64,000 nt of DNA, from positions 3,844,001 to 3,908,000 of the forward strand of contig JAGMUV010000005.1 in the NCBI GenBank assembly GCA_020744425.1, written 5' to 3'. Of this stretch, positions 1 to 11,924 are shown piece after piece; positions within the stretch are counted from its first letter, which is position 1, and each line of letters opens with the position of its first letter. The translations under genes and the position numbers were made by a program. This DNA comes from Dactylonectria macrodidyma (taxonomy: Eukaryota; Ascomycota; Sordariomycetes; Hypocreales; Nectriaceae). Under the pieces are notes generated by a model. The model was given only the letters and a program-made list of their open reading frames with translations, did not search any database and was not told where the DNA came from.

Positions 1-429
1 AGCGCCAGGGCCACCAGGCACGATGAGAAGGTCGAGGTCGAGGTCGTCGTCAAAGGTATTGGTCGGTTGGATGACGGGGAAGAAGCTGGAGTTGTAGGGA
101 TTCATGGTCAACGGCTGAGTGGTGACGGGGTCGAGACTCGCGGCGATGAGGTGCAGTTTCAGCTGCTGAGTCGTCAGGGAGAGTAGTTGGAAGGGCTCCA
201 GCGTGCCGAAGACGTCGATCATGTCAAAGGCTCGGAACAGCACCATGCCGATATTACGAATCTCAGAGCCTTCGAGGTCCGGAATCTCCTTGGGTGTCAC
301 GCAGGTGGTGCTGCTGTTAGTGTTGACGTCGTACGCAGTGAGGCCGTCACGCAGGCGATGAGGGATGGTAGAGGCCATGGCCGTCGTGAAGAGGGCGGCG
401 ATGCCGACGGCGTAGGCGGAGATGCGCAT
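1..429 (-). CDS. Secreted DJ-1/PfpI (ThiJ) family protein, N-terminal part
   Basis: The reading frame is open from an ATG at 429 to the window edge, giving 143 residues and no stop, so the gene continues to the left. The protein starts MRISAYAVGIAALFTTAMA, a good signal peptide, followed by a mature region with an N-glycosylation-type NSS. It then enters a DJ-1/PfpI fold: IRNIGMVLFRAFDMIDVFGTL is the first strand and helix, and DLLIVPGGPGA is the typical PGG turn before the nucleophile elbow. The expected catalytic Cys lies outside the window, so activity cannot be judged. Family members include isocyanide hydratase-like and glyoxalase III-like enzymes. The signal peptide suggests an exported or vacuolar form, which is common in filamentous fungi. 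Family is confident; substrate is unknown. Confidence 0.8.
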   Translation of the reverse strand, partial: MRISAYAVGIAALFTTAMASTIPHRLRDGLTAYDVNTNSSTTCVTPKEIPDLEGSEIRNIGMVLFRAFDMIDVFGTLEPFQLLSLTTQQLKLHLIAASLDPVTTQPLTMNPYNSSFFPVIQPTNTFDDDLDLDLLIVPGGPGA

Positions 430-2469
430 GATGATGGTGATGATGGCTTTTGGTGGTTTTGGTTTGGTGGATTTGACTATGAGTTGTTTGTGATTGTGAT
501 GTTGTCTTGATTGTTTGATGGTAGGTGAGGGTTGATGGTTGACGGTTATGGATCGAGCAATTAGAAAGAGCGAGCTCGACGCCCAGCGCCTCTTAAAGGA
601 ACGAATGAGTGAATGGAGGACTGGAGGCTGAGCGAGCGGACGCTCGTTGTTCAGAGACGTTCAAAGAACCAGAGGGACTCAATCCCTTACACAGGCGAAA
701 TATCAATGTCTCTTTGAAGAACAAGCAACGAAGAAACGGAACACAGACGGGACCGAGCGGTTAATCACAACGTGGACTATGAAAATCCAGCACAAGACAA
801 AACAAGTTTGTATCACTCAACTATGGGGGGGTGCTTCTTTTATATGCGTTGTAGCATAACAGCCCGCCGCTCTCAGCAATGCACCGAAATAAGGGCAACT
901 TTTGACTCTCCCCATCCCGAATCCTTATTCCCTATCATCCCTGCCCTATAGAACCTAGCAAATGGCAAGGGCCAATCGAAGTCGCTGTTTTCGCAGCATT
1001 CTAAGGGATTTCAGGGGAGAGAAAGAAGAAAACTTGCTCAATAACCCGCGCCAATCTGCTCGACTTTTCCGAGGAACTCATGCACCCCTTCTGCGCCGCA
1101 AGACTCGAAATCCACTCCATCCTCTTTGCGTAACCACGTCCAATCGGGAGTCGCAGATCGCGATTCCCTGCCGCCATTCCCCCGGTCAGCACGTTAATTA
1201 ATTGCAAAGGGCGCCCAGCCCTGCATTCGCTTACGGTGGGCGAGAAAATAAGAACAAAGGCCGTCTCCCCGCCGCTCCCGGGGCTCCACTCTCCGGAACC
1301 CGGGATCCCCGGAAGAATGTGACGAGAAACCACTCGGCCTTCCGGGCGGACGGTGGGAATTTGGCCGCTCGCAGGAGAAATAAGTACTAGGTAAACTATG
1401 AGAGTCTCGTCTCTTATGGTCATGGAGTATTTGTTGCTTGCGCAGATCCCGAGCAGCTTCTCGTTTTCGTCAGTCCCTACGAAGTAAGTTAGGATCGCAC
1501 AACTGGCCAGCGCAAGGATAATGCCTCGAACATCCCGCAACGCCACAGAGGGGTCCAGTGTCACATCGGTGGAGAAAATCCATATCTAAGAATGAGAGGA
1601 ATATCGGACGAAAATGAAAATTGAAAATAAAAGAGGGCGCCACACTCGAAACAAACCATGGATGCTGTGCCCTGTCTCCCGAGTTTCTGGATGGCGGGTC
1701 ACCATGGGGACGGTGACCTTTCAGTGCACGGTAACACACGGGTGCAGAAGACAATATAAGATAAACTGTCGAGCCTGGTCAGTGGCGTGGGTAGGAGGAG
1801 GAAGAGGAATGAGACAGGAGCCAGTCATTAATTCAGTTAGTTTTTGTCCCGTATATCTATCACAAACTCAACAATGTAAGGAGGATCTGCCAAGACTGAT
1901 TCCAGTTAGTGGTTGAGTGTGCCTCAGTCAATCGGCACGAAACCTCACAGTCAAAAGGCTCCGTCGCCCCTGCACAAGGCTGAAGGATTCAACGCCATCG
2001 GAATCCAAGAGACTCAGCTCGGAGTTTGACTGACGTTGGTTGGTCGTGTTACGGTTTCACAATTCATTCAGCCCTCAACAAAAGCCACCAAAATACCGAA
2101 ATCGACTCAGTGTAAATCTTGAGACTCTTATCTCCTATCAGTCATTCTCACGTTTTTCTCATATCGCCATTAACTAGGCATGATGTACACCAATCCGTGG
2201 CATCCAGTATGGCCACCTCCTTCTAGCCCCAACAGAGGTCAGTCCCATCATTATATCACTTGTCTGCTCTTCCATTGATTCCGGTAACCTCTCATCCATA
2301 ACTGTGGCAGCCCGTGTCCATCTCGTCCAAATCAAACCCATCAACGCCTTTGCCATCCCGGGGAATTTCCGTCCGACCCAACGCAAGCCCGTTCCAAGAT
2401 CGCCGAGAAAGGTATACATTGAGCACACTTCACACAATTACCAGGCTCGTGCACTCAGCCGCCGGCACA
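430..2469. other. Intergenic region, about 2 kb
   Basis: No complete gene is supported. The first few hundred bases are the promoter of the DJ-1/PfpI gene. On the minus strand, about 1390-1600, there is an exon-like piece: an acceptor-like tract ending CATTCTTAG, then an open frame with a hydrophobic stretch (IILALASCAILTYFVG). No start, partner exon or known family could be attached to it. The rest, about 1600-2469, probably contains the 3' region of the bHLH gene. Confidence 0.5.
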
Positions 2470-3910
2470 TCACCGGCCTTCTAGGGAGGCCAGTTGGGTG
2501 GCCAACACCTCGTTGCCCTTGAGCAGTTCTTCCAACCACTCTGCCGCCATCGACAGCATCGTGCTCTTGCTGAACCCGCCGCCTCGGAGCCCAGGAACCA
2601 AGTCGCAGAGGTCGTCAAAGCCTTCTTTGATCAAGGTCCTTCGCTTCTGCTCGCTCCGGATGTGATTCTCCCGCTTTTGCTCCTCGGAAAGATTCTCTCG
2701 TGCCGACTTGGCTCCATTCACGGCTGATTTTCGTCGTTTCCCGGTCGTCGTTTCGTCGACGGGCGGTGACGATGCGGAGGGTGCACGTTCAGCCTTGGGT
2801 TTTCTTCTTCTACTTGGTTTTGAAGTGTTTGTCTCTTCATCGGCCTCGTCGTCCGGGACCTCCTTTCCGGTCCTGCTCTTCCGTCTCTTTCTTGGAGGCG
2901 CATCGGCTTCTTGCTGCACCTTGACTACATTCACCACACGGCTGCGGCTTGGAGGTGCCGTTTGCAAATGGCTAGGGCTGCTGGGTCTCGTGTTATCAGC
3001 GCTCTGGCAAGTTTCAAAGCATTCAAGGTATTTGAGCTGTTCCTTGGCAATGGACTCGGTAGTCTCCTTGTCCGAGTGCGTGGTGTAACCCTGAATGTGG
3101 TTGAAGTTGGAATCCGAGCCCCACTGGTACTCAGGAGGGGGTGCTGACCGAGTCGGAGGCCTGTCCTGCGAGCCAAACACCCATTCTGTGAATGTATTCT
3201 CGACCTCTGGGGCTCCATGATCTCGCCTGTTGTCCTCCCGGAACTCTTCTAGAGGCTGGTGTCGAAGGTGGCCAACGGGAGGACCGATTGTTCGTCGCGT
3301 ATAAGTCGAGTCGTTACCATTCGAGGTGTGTCGCTGAGCAGACCCATTCTGTAACAGAGTAGCTGCAGCGTTGAGGACGTCTGCAGGTGTGTGTGTGTGC
3401 TCCAAATGCGGTAGTGTTGGAGGCGGCGGTGGTGGAGGCATCATGCTGGAACCCATAGGCATCAGACTGTGGAAATCGCCTAGCCCGTTGGCCAGACCGT
3501 GGCTAGGAGGGGGCGCCAACGAAGGTCCGGGTTGCTGGCCGAACGAGGTAGTCGAGCCCATAAACTGGGGTGGCAAGTCAAGCCAAGTGTCGGTGAAGTT
3601 AAGACCCTCACCGAAGGAGGGCATGTTGTAGTGGTCGGCGGTCATATCCTCAAAAAAGGACGACAAGAGTTTGTTATCATTGTCAGATAGGAGGGGAGCG
3701 CCCGGGGCGGGCTCGGGAGGGTCAAGGAGGGGAGGTTCTTGATTTGGATCAACCGACACTGGTATCACATATCATGTTAGTTCTAGAGCAGGGCGGGAGC
3801 AAGATTTAGAATAGCCGTTGGAAAGGAAGGCACATACGACCAAAGGTCAAGAAGGGATCGGATGGCGGCTGCGACGAACCCATCCTTGGAGCCTGTTGTA
3901 CGGCGAGCAT
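2470..3910 (-). CDS. bHLH transcription factor (Ino4-like C-terminal bHLH)
   Basis: There are two exons, 3910-3838 and 3758-2470, with a 79-nt intron (donor GTATGTGCC, acceptor ATACCAG). Splicing gives 453 residues beginning MLAVQQAPRMGSSQPPSDPFLTFG. The bHLH lies at the extreme C-terminus, about residues 385-450. The basic region NHIRSEQKRR carries the H-E-R residues (His, Glu four later, Arg four after that) that read E-box CANNTG sites. Helix 1 (LIKEGFDDLCDLVP), a GGGFSK loop and helix 2 (STMLSMAAEWLEELL) follow. The long N-terminal part is low-complexity, with poly-Pro near 100, a Lys/Arg-rich nuclear localisation-type stretch and acidic segments. This layout fits fungal Ino4-type factors that act in nuclear heterodimers. 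The upstream space is almost 4 kb, suggesting elaborate regulation. Target genes cannot be told from the sequence. Confidence 0.85.
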
Positions 3911-6900
3911 GGAGGCGTCTTTGGGGTGTAGATGTCTCGTAGGACAGTGTAGTCTTGGGAGTCAAGTGTTGGTTTTCGTTTTTTTTTAACGCAGATGCTG
4001 ACACGAGTGACAGCAGTTGGAATCGGAGGACTTGTCGAAACAGCGGTTCGGTTTTACTGTGTCGTCGCGGTTGACGATACGATTACCACAGACACGAAGA
4101 CTGCTGAAGGGAACTGCTCATGGCGCAACCACACCTGGGGCGGGACCGGGGAAAGCGACAAAGTTTCGATGTGGGGGCATGCAAGAGGGAGGCGACAGGT
4201 ATTAGGCGGCAGGTTGAATCTAAGAAGACGACAACTTTGTTGGGAGAAGGCTGAAGGAAGTCGAAGCTGGCGGGAGACGCGGGACGTGGTTCGTGGTTCG
4301 TGGGGTTGTCCTGGCAGCTTGGCGACGGGGGGACTCTTTTAGGCTGCTGGAGGACCAGGGGACTTTGAGAGCGACAACAAGAAGCAGAAGCGAAAGTGCA
4401 AGGGCACAGATTCGATGCGGGGAGAAGGAGAGCTCAGAAATGAGAGGATGTTTCTCAGGAGGTGACGTGCAGCAGTAGTAAAAGAAGCGGAAGCAGCAGC
4501 GGGAGCGGTAGCTGAGAGTGTGCGGAAGAGAAACGTGTAAGTAGGGCGAACAGTCGTAGAGAGGAGGAGAGGGAGGTCGTCGGGCTTGAGGCACATGCGC
4601 AAGAGGCAGCAGGTAGGTGTGTGCATTCACATCACGCCCAGACCTGCCTGAGTCCGCTTCTGCATCAGCATCCACAGGCAAAAATGGCAAATGGCAAGGC
4701 TGGACGTTTGGGGCAACTTCTAGGTCTATTTGGTGTGTGCGAACTAGAAGAGCCAGGAAGAGAAGTCGGGATTTCAAGGTCAAATCAATGCTCAGATGTG
4801 TGAGTGTGTGTGGTTAAAAGATGGTGGATGGATTGTGGATGGTGGAGTGAGTGGTCAGTGGTTGGTGGTCGGCAAGGTGTGAGAGTTGTGGAGGTAGCGG
4901 CGGCGACGGTGGACGAGCGAACGGACCTGGAGGGGGACCTATGGAGGGACGGAGGGACGGAGGGACGTTGCACCAGAGAAGAGCGACGTTGGAACAAGGT
5001 GGAGCGCAGGTACTGTACCTCGGGACACGGGTCTCCAGCACGCTAAGCTGCCCTGGGGCATCAACAGGGCGCCCTGGGGCAGCGGCCAGGGCGGCTCCAA
5101 CCGGATCCAGCGCCCCTCCAAGCTGCAGAGCCATGTGGGCTTGTACCAGTACATAGTCTCGTGTACTCGGTACTCCAGCCATGATGCACCTTGTCCAATG
5201 TGCTCATCCCGCCTGGGTCACCTGCATCCTTCAGCGAGACCCCCCCCCCCCTTCCCCCAGAACACCCCCTCCGAAATGCACGAGAGCGCCCCTCTTGGCC
5301 TTGGGTCCTGATCGATTGCATTGCCGGTCAGGACAGAGTACGACGCAGGCAGCGCCAGCTTGGTCGACGTCGAACTGGATTACCTGTCATTAGGGCCATG
5401 GGCGCCCGTGATTGGCAGTCGTGCCCACCCGCACACCCGATACTGGCATGGAGAACTGTGAGCGGGTATCGGTGGATTTGCAATAGAGGCCGAATATGCA
5501 ACTAAGGAACTATCACATGCTTGAGAATCGACATGCAGCGACCAACAAGCTTGGACAAACCTTGCTACTCAACTGTCAATCCGGAACAATCCAAACAACT
5601 TTCCAAGACATGGAATGAATGGAACCAACAACCTGCGGGTGCGATTTAGCTCAGGCGCACGTCTCCATCCATGATCCGCCACCATGACCCAGCCCCAGGC
5701 TGCTGTTGCGACTGTAGCGATGATTACTGTGCTGTTCCAGCCGGCTTGGCCCTTCTTCTAGCTGACCCTGCACATGGTGGTGGAGGTGACCAAGGAGGTA
5801 ACCAACGAGCTGCTGATGATGGGTGCTGATGCTGATGCTGATGGATCCGGGCCTCCGAAATTCGAGGTCATTCAGTAGCATCCAAAATGAGAGGCATCAA
5901 ATCAAGTAGCATTGCCACGCAGACCGCCGCCCGCAGCTCGCCGACGAACTATGCTCTCTGGTCTAGTTATTCCGACTCTCCAGCTGGTCTGGTCTGGTCT
6001 CGTCTGATGGCAGATGCCCGGACGCCATCTCATCTCGTGACCCGCTACGTGACCAACTTCGGCCCGTCACGGTCCAACTCGAACCAGGGCCTTTCTTACC
6101 TTGTAGGGGAACGATCCAAGATGGTGGGCCGCCTCGACCAGGAGAACAAGCCGAATATCGTTCAAACACCGAAATTCGGCATGGGACCTGGTCGATTCTA
6201 ATTGACTTCCTGGATTCCTGCATGCTTCTCTTCTGCGATGGTGCAAATTGACCTGTATCACTACTGCAGCTCGGTGTTTTCCTCCGCCAGCGGAACATGC
6301 CCGTCTGTTTTGGTGAGCCCTCGGACGTGGAATGATTATGGGGATCGATTTCACCAGGCCAAAAAAAAAAAAGCCAACTGCGTTGACGACACGTTGATTA
6401 CGCGCAGTAGTTACTGGGGAATTTATCTACACTCAGCTCGTTTACTCACCAACTCATCCACCCACACAATCATTCCAACGCCCTCTCACTCGTACACCGA
6501 CTTCCAAGCCAACACCAACCCACCGCTTTCTATTCGTACACTTACACACACCCTTGTCAAGTGTGTCCTTCGCCCTAAATTCAGGATTCCCCGGCCTCCT
6601 AGACGGGCTCCCCTGATCAGCGCATCGCATCGTCAAACTCGGTCATCATCCGCGTCTCGACAGAGTCTCGTGTCTCCTTCACTGCCAGCTCCTATTACTC
6701 CTCGGCCTCTACTATAGCCTGACACTCTGCTATTCCTAGCCTCCCCTTCTGCTATAGCCTCATCTCATCTCATCCCACCCCCTCCTCTACCATCGTTTTG
6801 CCCTCTCCGAGATTAAGACACCCAGTTTCTCAATCCAACGCATAACACCCGCATATTTCGTCGTCCTCCTAGGTTAGTACGCCCGTCCCCACTTGTTCGT

Positions 6901-7875
6901 CCATCTCTTGCCTGTCCGATTCGCGAGTCCATCGTCACATCCCCGTGAACAATCCCAACACCATCACGACTGTCCCCATCTACCCCAGACGGCTCTCCAG
7001 CGATCCTCCCCCCCCCCCCCCCCCAAGGTTGTCACATTCGCGGGGCACCTTTTCGCGGGGGGCGGCTCACGATCTATCTCTCCTTCTCGGATCTCCTCCT
7101 TGGATCCATCTCCTATCCCCCTACCCCCAGCCTGGCTTTTAGATGGCGCATGTCCTGTCCAGCATCCCGCATACCCGCATACCAAAATCTCATCCCCCGT
7201 CTCACTACGTAATGTTGTGGACTCATCCTTGTCACATTGACTTTCACGCGCCGTTTTTTGCAACCTCACAGCCCTGTCATGCCGAGGCTCGTGGCATCAA
7301 GTCTCCACAGCTCCCGCCCTGAACCAAACCTCTTATGCGCAAATCCCACTGTCAAATCGAGTTACAGAGTACCTACTTTACCAGCGAGCAAAAGAACCCA
7401 GACAGGGTCTAGAAGCCTCCTCCCCTGGAAAGGATCGCCAACGTCCATGTCTCGATGGATTTCTTTACCCCATCGTCCCATTTGTTCGTGCCTGTCTCTG
7501 ACGATGTTCTCTGACGATGCTGCTTGCACACATCCCTGTCTGATCTGCCGCTCCGTGCTGTCGCATCCCGTCGCTGCCACAAACCCTTCATTTTTCCATT
7601 TGTCCTTGTCTTCACACCCTCTTTTTTGTTTGTCATAACCCGTCGACAGGGGCATACTAATAGATCCACGTTGATTTATTGACTGCTCTGCCTTTTCCAG
7701 GAACGTTTTCTCGAGCGTCCCGAGAATAGCAACTCGACATTGGCCCTTCGCCTCACTTATCCATACCACCTACAGAGAAATCAAGCATCTGGCCCCTTTT
7801 TTTTTCCGCCGGCCGCAGGTCCCGTAGTCCTGCTCTCGGCCGCTCCTGCATGTGGTACGGAGGTAGTAGTTAGCC
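3911..7875. other. Large divergent regulatory space between the bHLH and TMEM135-type genes
   Basis: Nearly 4 kb separate two divergently transcribed start codons. No conserved coding sequence was found; the short open frames have biased composition and no recognisable domain. About 3911-5050, read on the minus strand, is pyrimidine-rich and may be bHLH leader. About 6430-7870 on the plus strand is CT-rich (repeated TCTC, CCTC, ACCC), including a run of 17 C at 7008-7024. This is typical of a fungal core promoter and long 5' leader, and it could hold a leader intron. A second C-rich tract is near 5238-5260. Confidence 0.55.
7008..7024. repeat. Poly-C tract (17 C)
   Basis: An uninterrupted run of C lies in the pyrimidine-rich leader or promoter about 850 bases upstream of the TMEM135-type start codon. 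Length may vary between strains or reflect assembly uncertainty. Confidence 0.9.
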
Positions 7876-9662
7876 ATGGCTCTCACTATACGCCCTTCCC
7901 GCAGAGGGCCTCTGAGTTTCGACGCTGCTCCCGAGCTCCTCCGCCCACTCATTCGGGCCTACCTGTTGGGATATGCCACCGCAGTAGGCCCACGGCTATT
8001 GACATTAATTCTCCAGTGCGTTGCCAAGAGGGGGCGAAGGAAGCAACACTCTCCAGATCTGGAAGATGGCTCATTTGTCAAGTCTGCGAAACACATTGTT
8101 CGGATGGGCTTCAACTTACAGCGCTTCCCGACCTTTTGCGCCGTCATGGCCGGTGGAAGCACCATCTTACAGGTACATGGCCATAACCCCCTCTTTCCAG
8201 AATCTCTTGAGAATGCCATGATGGATGGTCTCTTGTCACATGCGCCACCCCACTTGACTTCCAGTGGCTCGGCAGTCTTCCGTGTGCCGGGGCGGTACTG
8301 CAGGATACTACCCCGTTGTAGTCACCACTTTGGCAAGGGCTTGTGAGCTAACGTGCCTCAAAAGGAACCTCTCAAGAGCATCATCGACAAGGCTGCTAGA
8401 AGCCTCAGCGAGGCAACCCGCTTGAGGTAAAAATAAATCCGTACTACCACTGTTTCACTATGTCCCCTTGCTCACACCTGATGGTTTAGACTTGCGAGAT
8501 GGCTGTCAAGCTTTATTGCTGCATGGTACGGCCTACGCCTCCTCCACACATATGAGAGCCGAGCATATACGGAAACTATACCTGTCAAGGCGGACTCGCC
8601 TCCAGGTACCCAGCCTCAGACCATTAAGCTCGCTGGCCGGACTTTAGATCTGACCTTGTTTGCACTTGCTCGTGCCCTTGACGTCGTTGTTGGTGATCTG
8701 TGGGCTCGCTGCAAGACACGACGTCAGGCTGCACATAAGTGGACTCGTGTGAGTTTTGTTGGTCATACATGGCGTCAAGCTCCAGGACAAATTACTGACT
8801 TCCGACTTCCCTTTAGGCCGAGCAATGCGTGTCTGGGCTCATCGATCCCCTTGCGTTTGCTGCCTCTTCCGGCCTGGCCATGTGGGCTTGGTTCTACGCA
8901 CCTGAAACCCTTCCTCGCACTTACAACAAATGGATCACCTCGGCTGCCTCCGTTGACCCGCGTCTGATCGAGGCCCTCCGCCGCTGTCGACGCGGAGAGT
9001 TGCAGTATGGTAAAGATACTGGCCAGGCGCCTCTGCTGCAGGCCATGTGCGCCGACTACAGCTGGCCCCTGACTTGGGGCGACCCTGCAGCGACGATCCC
9101 GTTCCCCTGTGAGATGGTCCATATGGGCTGCGGCCCTTCATGCGAGTATCACGCCCTAAGTCGTTTCTTCCGCGCCTGGAAGTGGTCCATGGCCACATAC
9201 CTGCCCCTGACGCTTGCCTTTGCTCTGCGTAACCCCTCACGTAAAGCCGTCATCCGGGCCATTGTCTCCTCTTGTCGTTCCGCCACCTTTCTTGGCGCCT
9301 TTATTACCCTCTTCTACTACGGCGTCTGCCTGGCCCGTACCCGTCTCGGGCCCCTACTCCTCGGAAACTCCGTCTCCTACCGTCAACGCATTGATAGCGG
9401 GCTGTGCGTCGGCGCTGGCTGTCTCCTCTGTGGCTGGAGCATGCTGATTGAGACGCCCAGCCGTCGCACGGATATCGCCTTGTTCATGGCCCCCCGCGCC
9501 ATGGCTACTTTCCTACCGCGGCGGTATTCGCTCGACAAGCAGTGGCGGGAGAGGCTTGTCTTCGCCGCTAGCACGGCCATCGTCTTTACGTGTGTCAGGG
9601 AGAACCCGGATCGGGTGAGGGGGGTGTTTGGGCGGCTGTTGAAGATGGTCATGGAGAAATAG
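7876..9662 (+). CDS. TMEM135-type multi-pass membrane protein
   Basis: There are four exons: 7876-8172, 8365-8426, 8490-8748 and 8817-9662. Together they give 488 residues in one frame. The signature is a Cys-rich segment, PCEMVHMGCGPSCEYHALSR, in the second half, followed by WKWSMATYLPLTLAFAL. This matches the TMEM135 N-terminal Cys-rich domain found in animal and fungal relatives. Several hydrophobic segments follow (LGAFITLFYYGVCLA, GLCVGAGCLLCGWSMLI, ALFMAPRAMATFL). Animal TMEM135 is linked to mitochondrial and peroxisomal dynamics; that the fungal protein acts there is inference. The first intron is long (192 nt) for this window; the other introns are 63 and 68 nt. The first ATG was chosen because it directly precedes the conserved N-terminal region and lies downstream of a CT-rich leader. 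Confidence 0.8.
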
Positions 9663-10191
9663 ATGAAGCATATATGTACATGTATTGTGAAGATATAGAT
9701 GGGTAGACTCGGAGGGGATGGGCTCATTGTCCATTGAAAACTCATGGATGCCCTTTGTCATTCTAGAGAGAGATGTAAGAAACATTTTCCAGGGGTATAG
9801 TCGTTATAATTCATAATTCTAATGGTTGATGCTGTTAACGCTGCCAAAGTTTGGACTTGCTGTAGCTTTTTCGCACTTGAACTCTAGGTTTTCATACAGC
9901 TAGATATCTCACAAACTCAAGTCTGAAAAAACTCCAACGCCGTGCCTTCAGGGTTCATATAACGTTCCCTTGGAATTAGCTGGTAGTCTAGTATCTCATC
10001 CAAGCCTAACTTTTCGGTTAGATCCTTGCAAATGTCTTTACTTGGAATAGCAATGCAAGTAATCAGGCTCGGACATGACGACGGTTACATCAGGGTCACA
10101 ATCACGACGAGACCACGTGGATGCCAAAATACGCAAATTCCAACCCATGACTCCATTGCTATGATGCCTCCGTTCCGTATGCCAGCTATCC
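9663..10191. other. Intergenic region between convergent genes
   Basis: This 529-base stretch lies between the stops of the TMEM135-type gene (plus) and GET2 (minus) and should hold both 3' UTRs. It is AT-richer than the flanking exons. No coding or structural RNA signal was seen. Confidence 0.6.
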
Positions 10192-11284
10192 CTATCCTCT
10201 GTACCACGAACACACGCCGAGCACGAATATGCACGCCAGCATGTCGCCGCGCACCGTGGTGAAGATGCTCCCGTACCGCATCGCAATCTCGATGTAGCCC
10301 TTGAAAGGCTGGGGCACGAAGCCCAGGACAGTGCCGACGACGCCCGTGGGCTGTGCGCCGCGCTTGTCGAGGAAGAAGCGCGTCGTCAGGAGCAGCGTCT
10401 CGGCCGTCGCAAAGGTCCAGAAGAACAGGCGCTTGCGCTGCTCGAGCTCCGACTCGAAGTCGACAGCGTCGGCGGGCGTGGTGAAGGGGTCCTCCTGCGT
10501 CGTAATGGGCAGGGCGGCGCGATCTCGCTCGATCTTGGTGCCGGAGAAGGGCGTCAGGAGGACAATGTACAGGCCGAGGCCGAGGGCGACGAGGGCGTGC
10601 AGCAGGCGCCAGATGTTGGCGGCGGTCGACGACGGCGACGGCTGGGGCTGGAAGGGGTTTGCACCCGCGCCGGGCATCCCGGGCATTCCGGGCATTCCGG
10701 CGAACGGCGATCCCGGGCCCTGAGGCATCCCGGCGCCGGACATGAGCTGGGACATCACCTTCATCATGGGATCTTCGTCGAGGCTGCCCGGGGTGGGGGT
10801 GCCGGCGCCGGGGCTGGGCTGGCCGGGCGTGTTGGCGCGCTCGAAGCCGAGCATCATCTGACGGAGGTCGTCCTCGGACAGGGCCGGGCCGCCGGCGCCG
10901 CGGCCGGCCAGTTTCTTGGTCTTGTAGAAGTGATCCGAGATATCGACCTCGTCCGGGTCTGCGTGCGTCGACGTCACGGCCGGAGCGGGCTTGGGAGCGG
11001 AGGTGGAAGCCGGAGACTCCGTCGTCGTCGTCGAGGATTCGGGCGCAGGCGCTGAGTCTTTATTTCGAAATCGAGTGTCAGAGTACGTTACATTTGAAGC
11101 TGTCCAGCACAAGACAGGGCACCAACTCACCACGGGGCAAGCCACCACTGGCACCAGTGATCTTGTTCAGGCGAGCCGAGCCGCCAGCCTTGATCTTGGC
11201 CTCACGCCGCTCTTTTCTCAAACGGGCCTGCTCAGAGGCACGCTGAGAAGCGGACTCTTCGGGGCTAAGGGCACTCTCTGTCAT
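10192..11284 (-). CDS. GET2: GET complex subunit GET2, tail-anchored protein insertase receptor
   Basis: Exon 1 is 11284-11131 and exon 2 starts at 11057 or 11051 and ends at 10192, giving 339 or 337 residues. The N-terminus is cytosolic and carries the Get3-contact motif: charged RLRKERREAKIKAGG then SARLNKITG. A Pro/Gly/Met-rich linker follows, and then three hydrophobic segments near the C-terminus (IWRLLHALVALGLGLYIVLL, LFFWTFATAETLLLTTRFF, MLACIFVLGVCSWY). This is the Get2/CAML layout: with Get1 it forms the ER insertase that receives tail-anchored proteins from the ATPase Get3. Two acceptors six bases apart (AAAG, then CTCAG) keep the frame and differ by Asp-Ser, so two isoforms are possible. 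The gene converges with the TMEM135-type gene. Confidence 0.85.
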
Positions 11285-11924
11285 GGTGGGCGATTTGGGG
11301 GGGGATTGAGGTTAACCTTATGGCCTCGAGGTGGTGGCGATGATGTGGTGTCTACTTATCCTTATCGATGGTGGAGTTGGAGCTCGCAATTAACAGCTGG
11401 TCAAGGCGTTGTGCGTTGGGATGACCTGCAGCTTTTTTAGTGCGCCTACCCTAGACACAATCTTGCGCATAGAACCAGAACATCCCACAACTGTACAACA
11501 AGTTGCTTTTATAGGAGTGCAATCGGATGAGGAAATCATAATAATGAGCTATGTTTGGCCGGTATAAAAGAATGTCCAATTATACCAAGGCTCTTGGTTG
11601 CATGAGAGTGGTGACGCTTCGGGCTTACAAAACCGATGGTCATCAACTATCATTCAAGTTTACAGGTGAAAGGGGCTTTGCAGGTCAGCTCCCTTCACCA
11701 ACATCTCAGCACACTGCAGACGACTTGAGTAAAATACCACGGACGAACAAATCTCATCATATACCTTTCTAGTCTAGTTGTTATTCAGCCTAGGTGTGTT
11801 TCGTGAGTCATCCCCTGTCATGCTGCCTGAACTACACTGTTCAACACTCCTGTGCCTACGGAAACAAATCACTTCCATATGACAACTCAAATTAAGACGC
11901 GTTACGACATGCCACGACACTCCT
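11285..11924. other. Intergenic region, GET2 promoter and SEC31 3' region
   Basis: About 640 bases. The part next to 11285 is the GET2 upstream region, with a G-rich leader on the plus strand. The rest is AT-richer and should contain the SEC31 3' UTR. No gene was found. Confidence 0.55.

Noticed and set aside
187..510. Plus-strand open frame
   Set aside because: It is antisense to the DJ-1/PfpI gene, whose minus-strand frame has a signal peptide and conserved motifs.
1001..1564. Minus-strand frame of 187 codons
   Set aside because: It starts at GTG, runs into biased sequence with no domain, and lacks a start exon. Only the short hydrophobic part near 1390-1600 looked exon-like, so no gene was called.
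4220..4783. Minus-strand frame of 187 codons in the bHLH upstream region
   Set aside because: Composition is Leu/Ser/Pro/Arg-biased, as expected from CT-rich leader DNA; no conserved motif.
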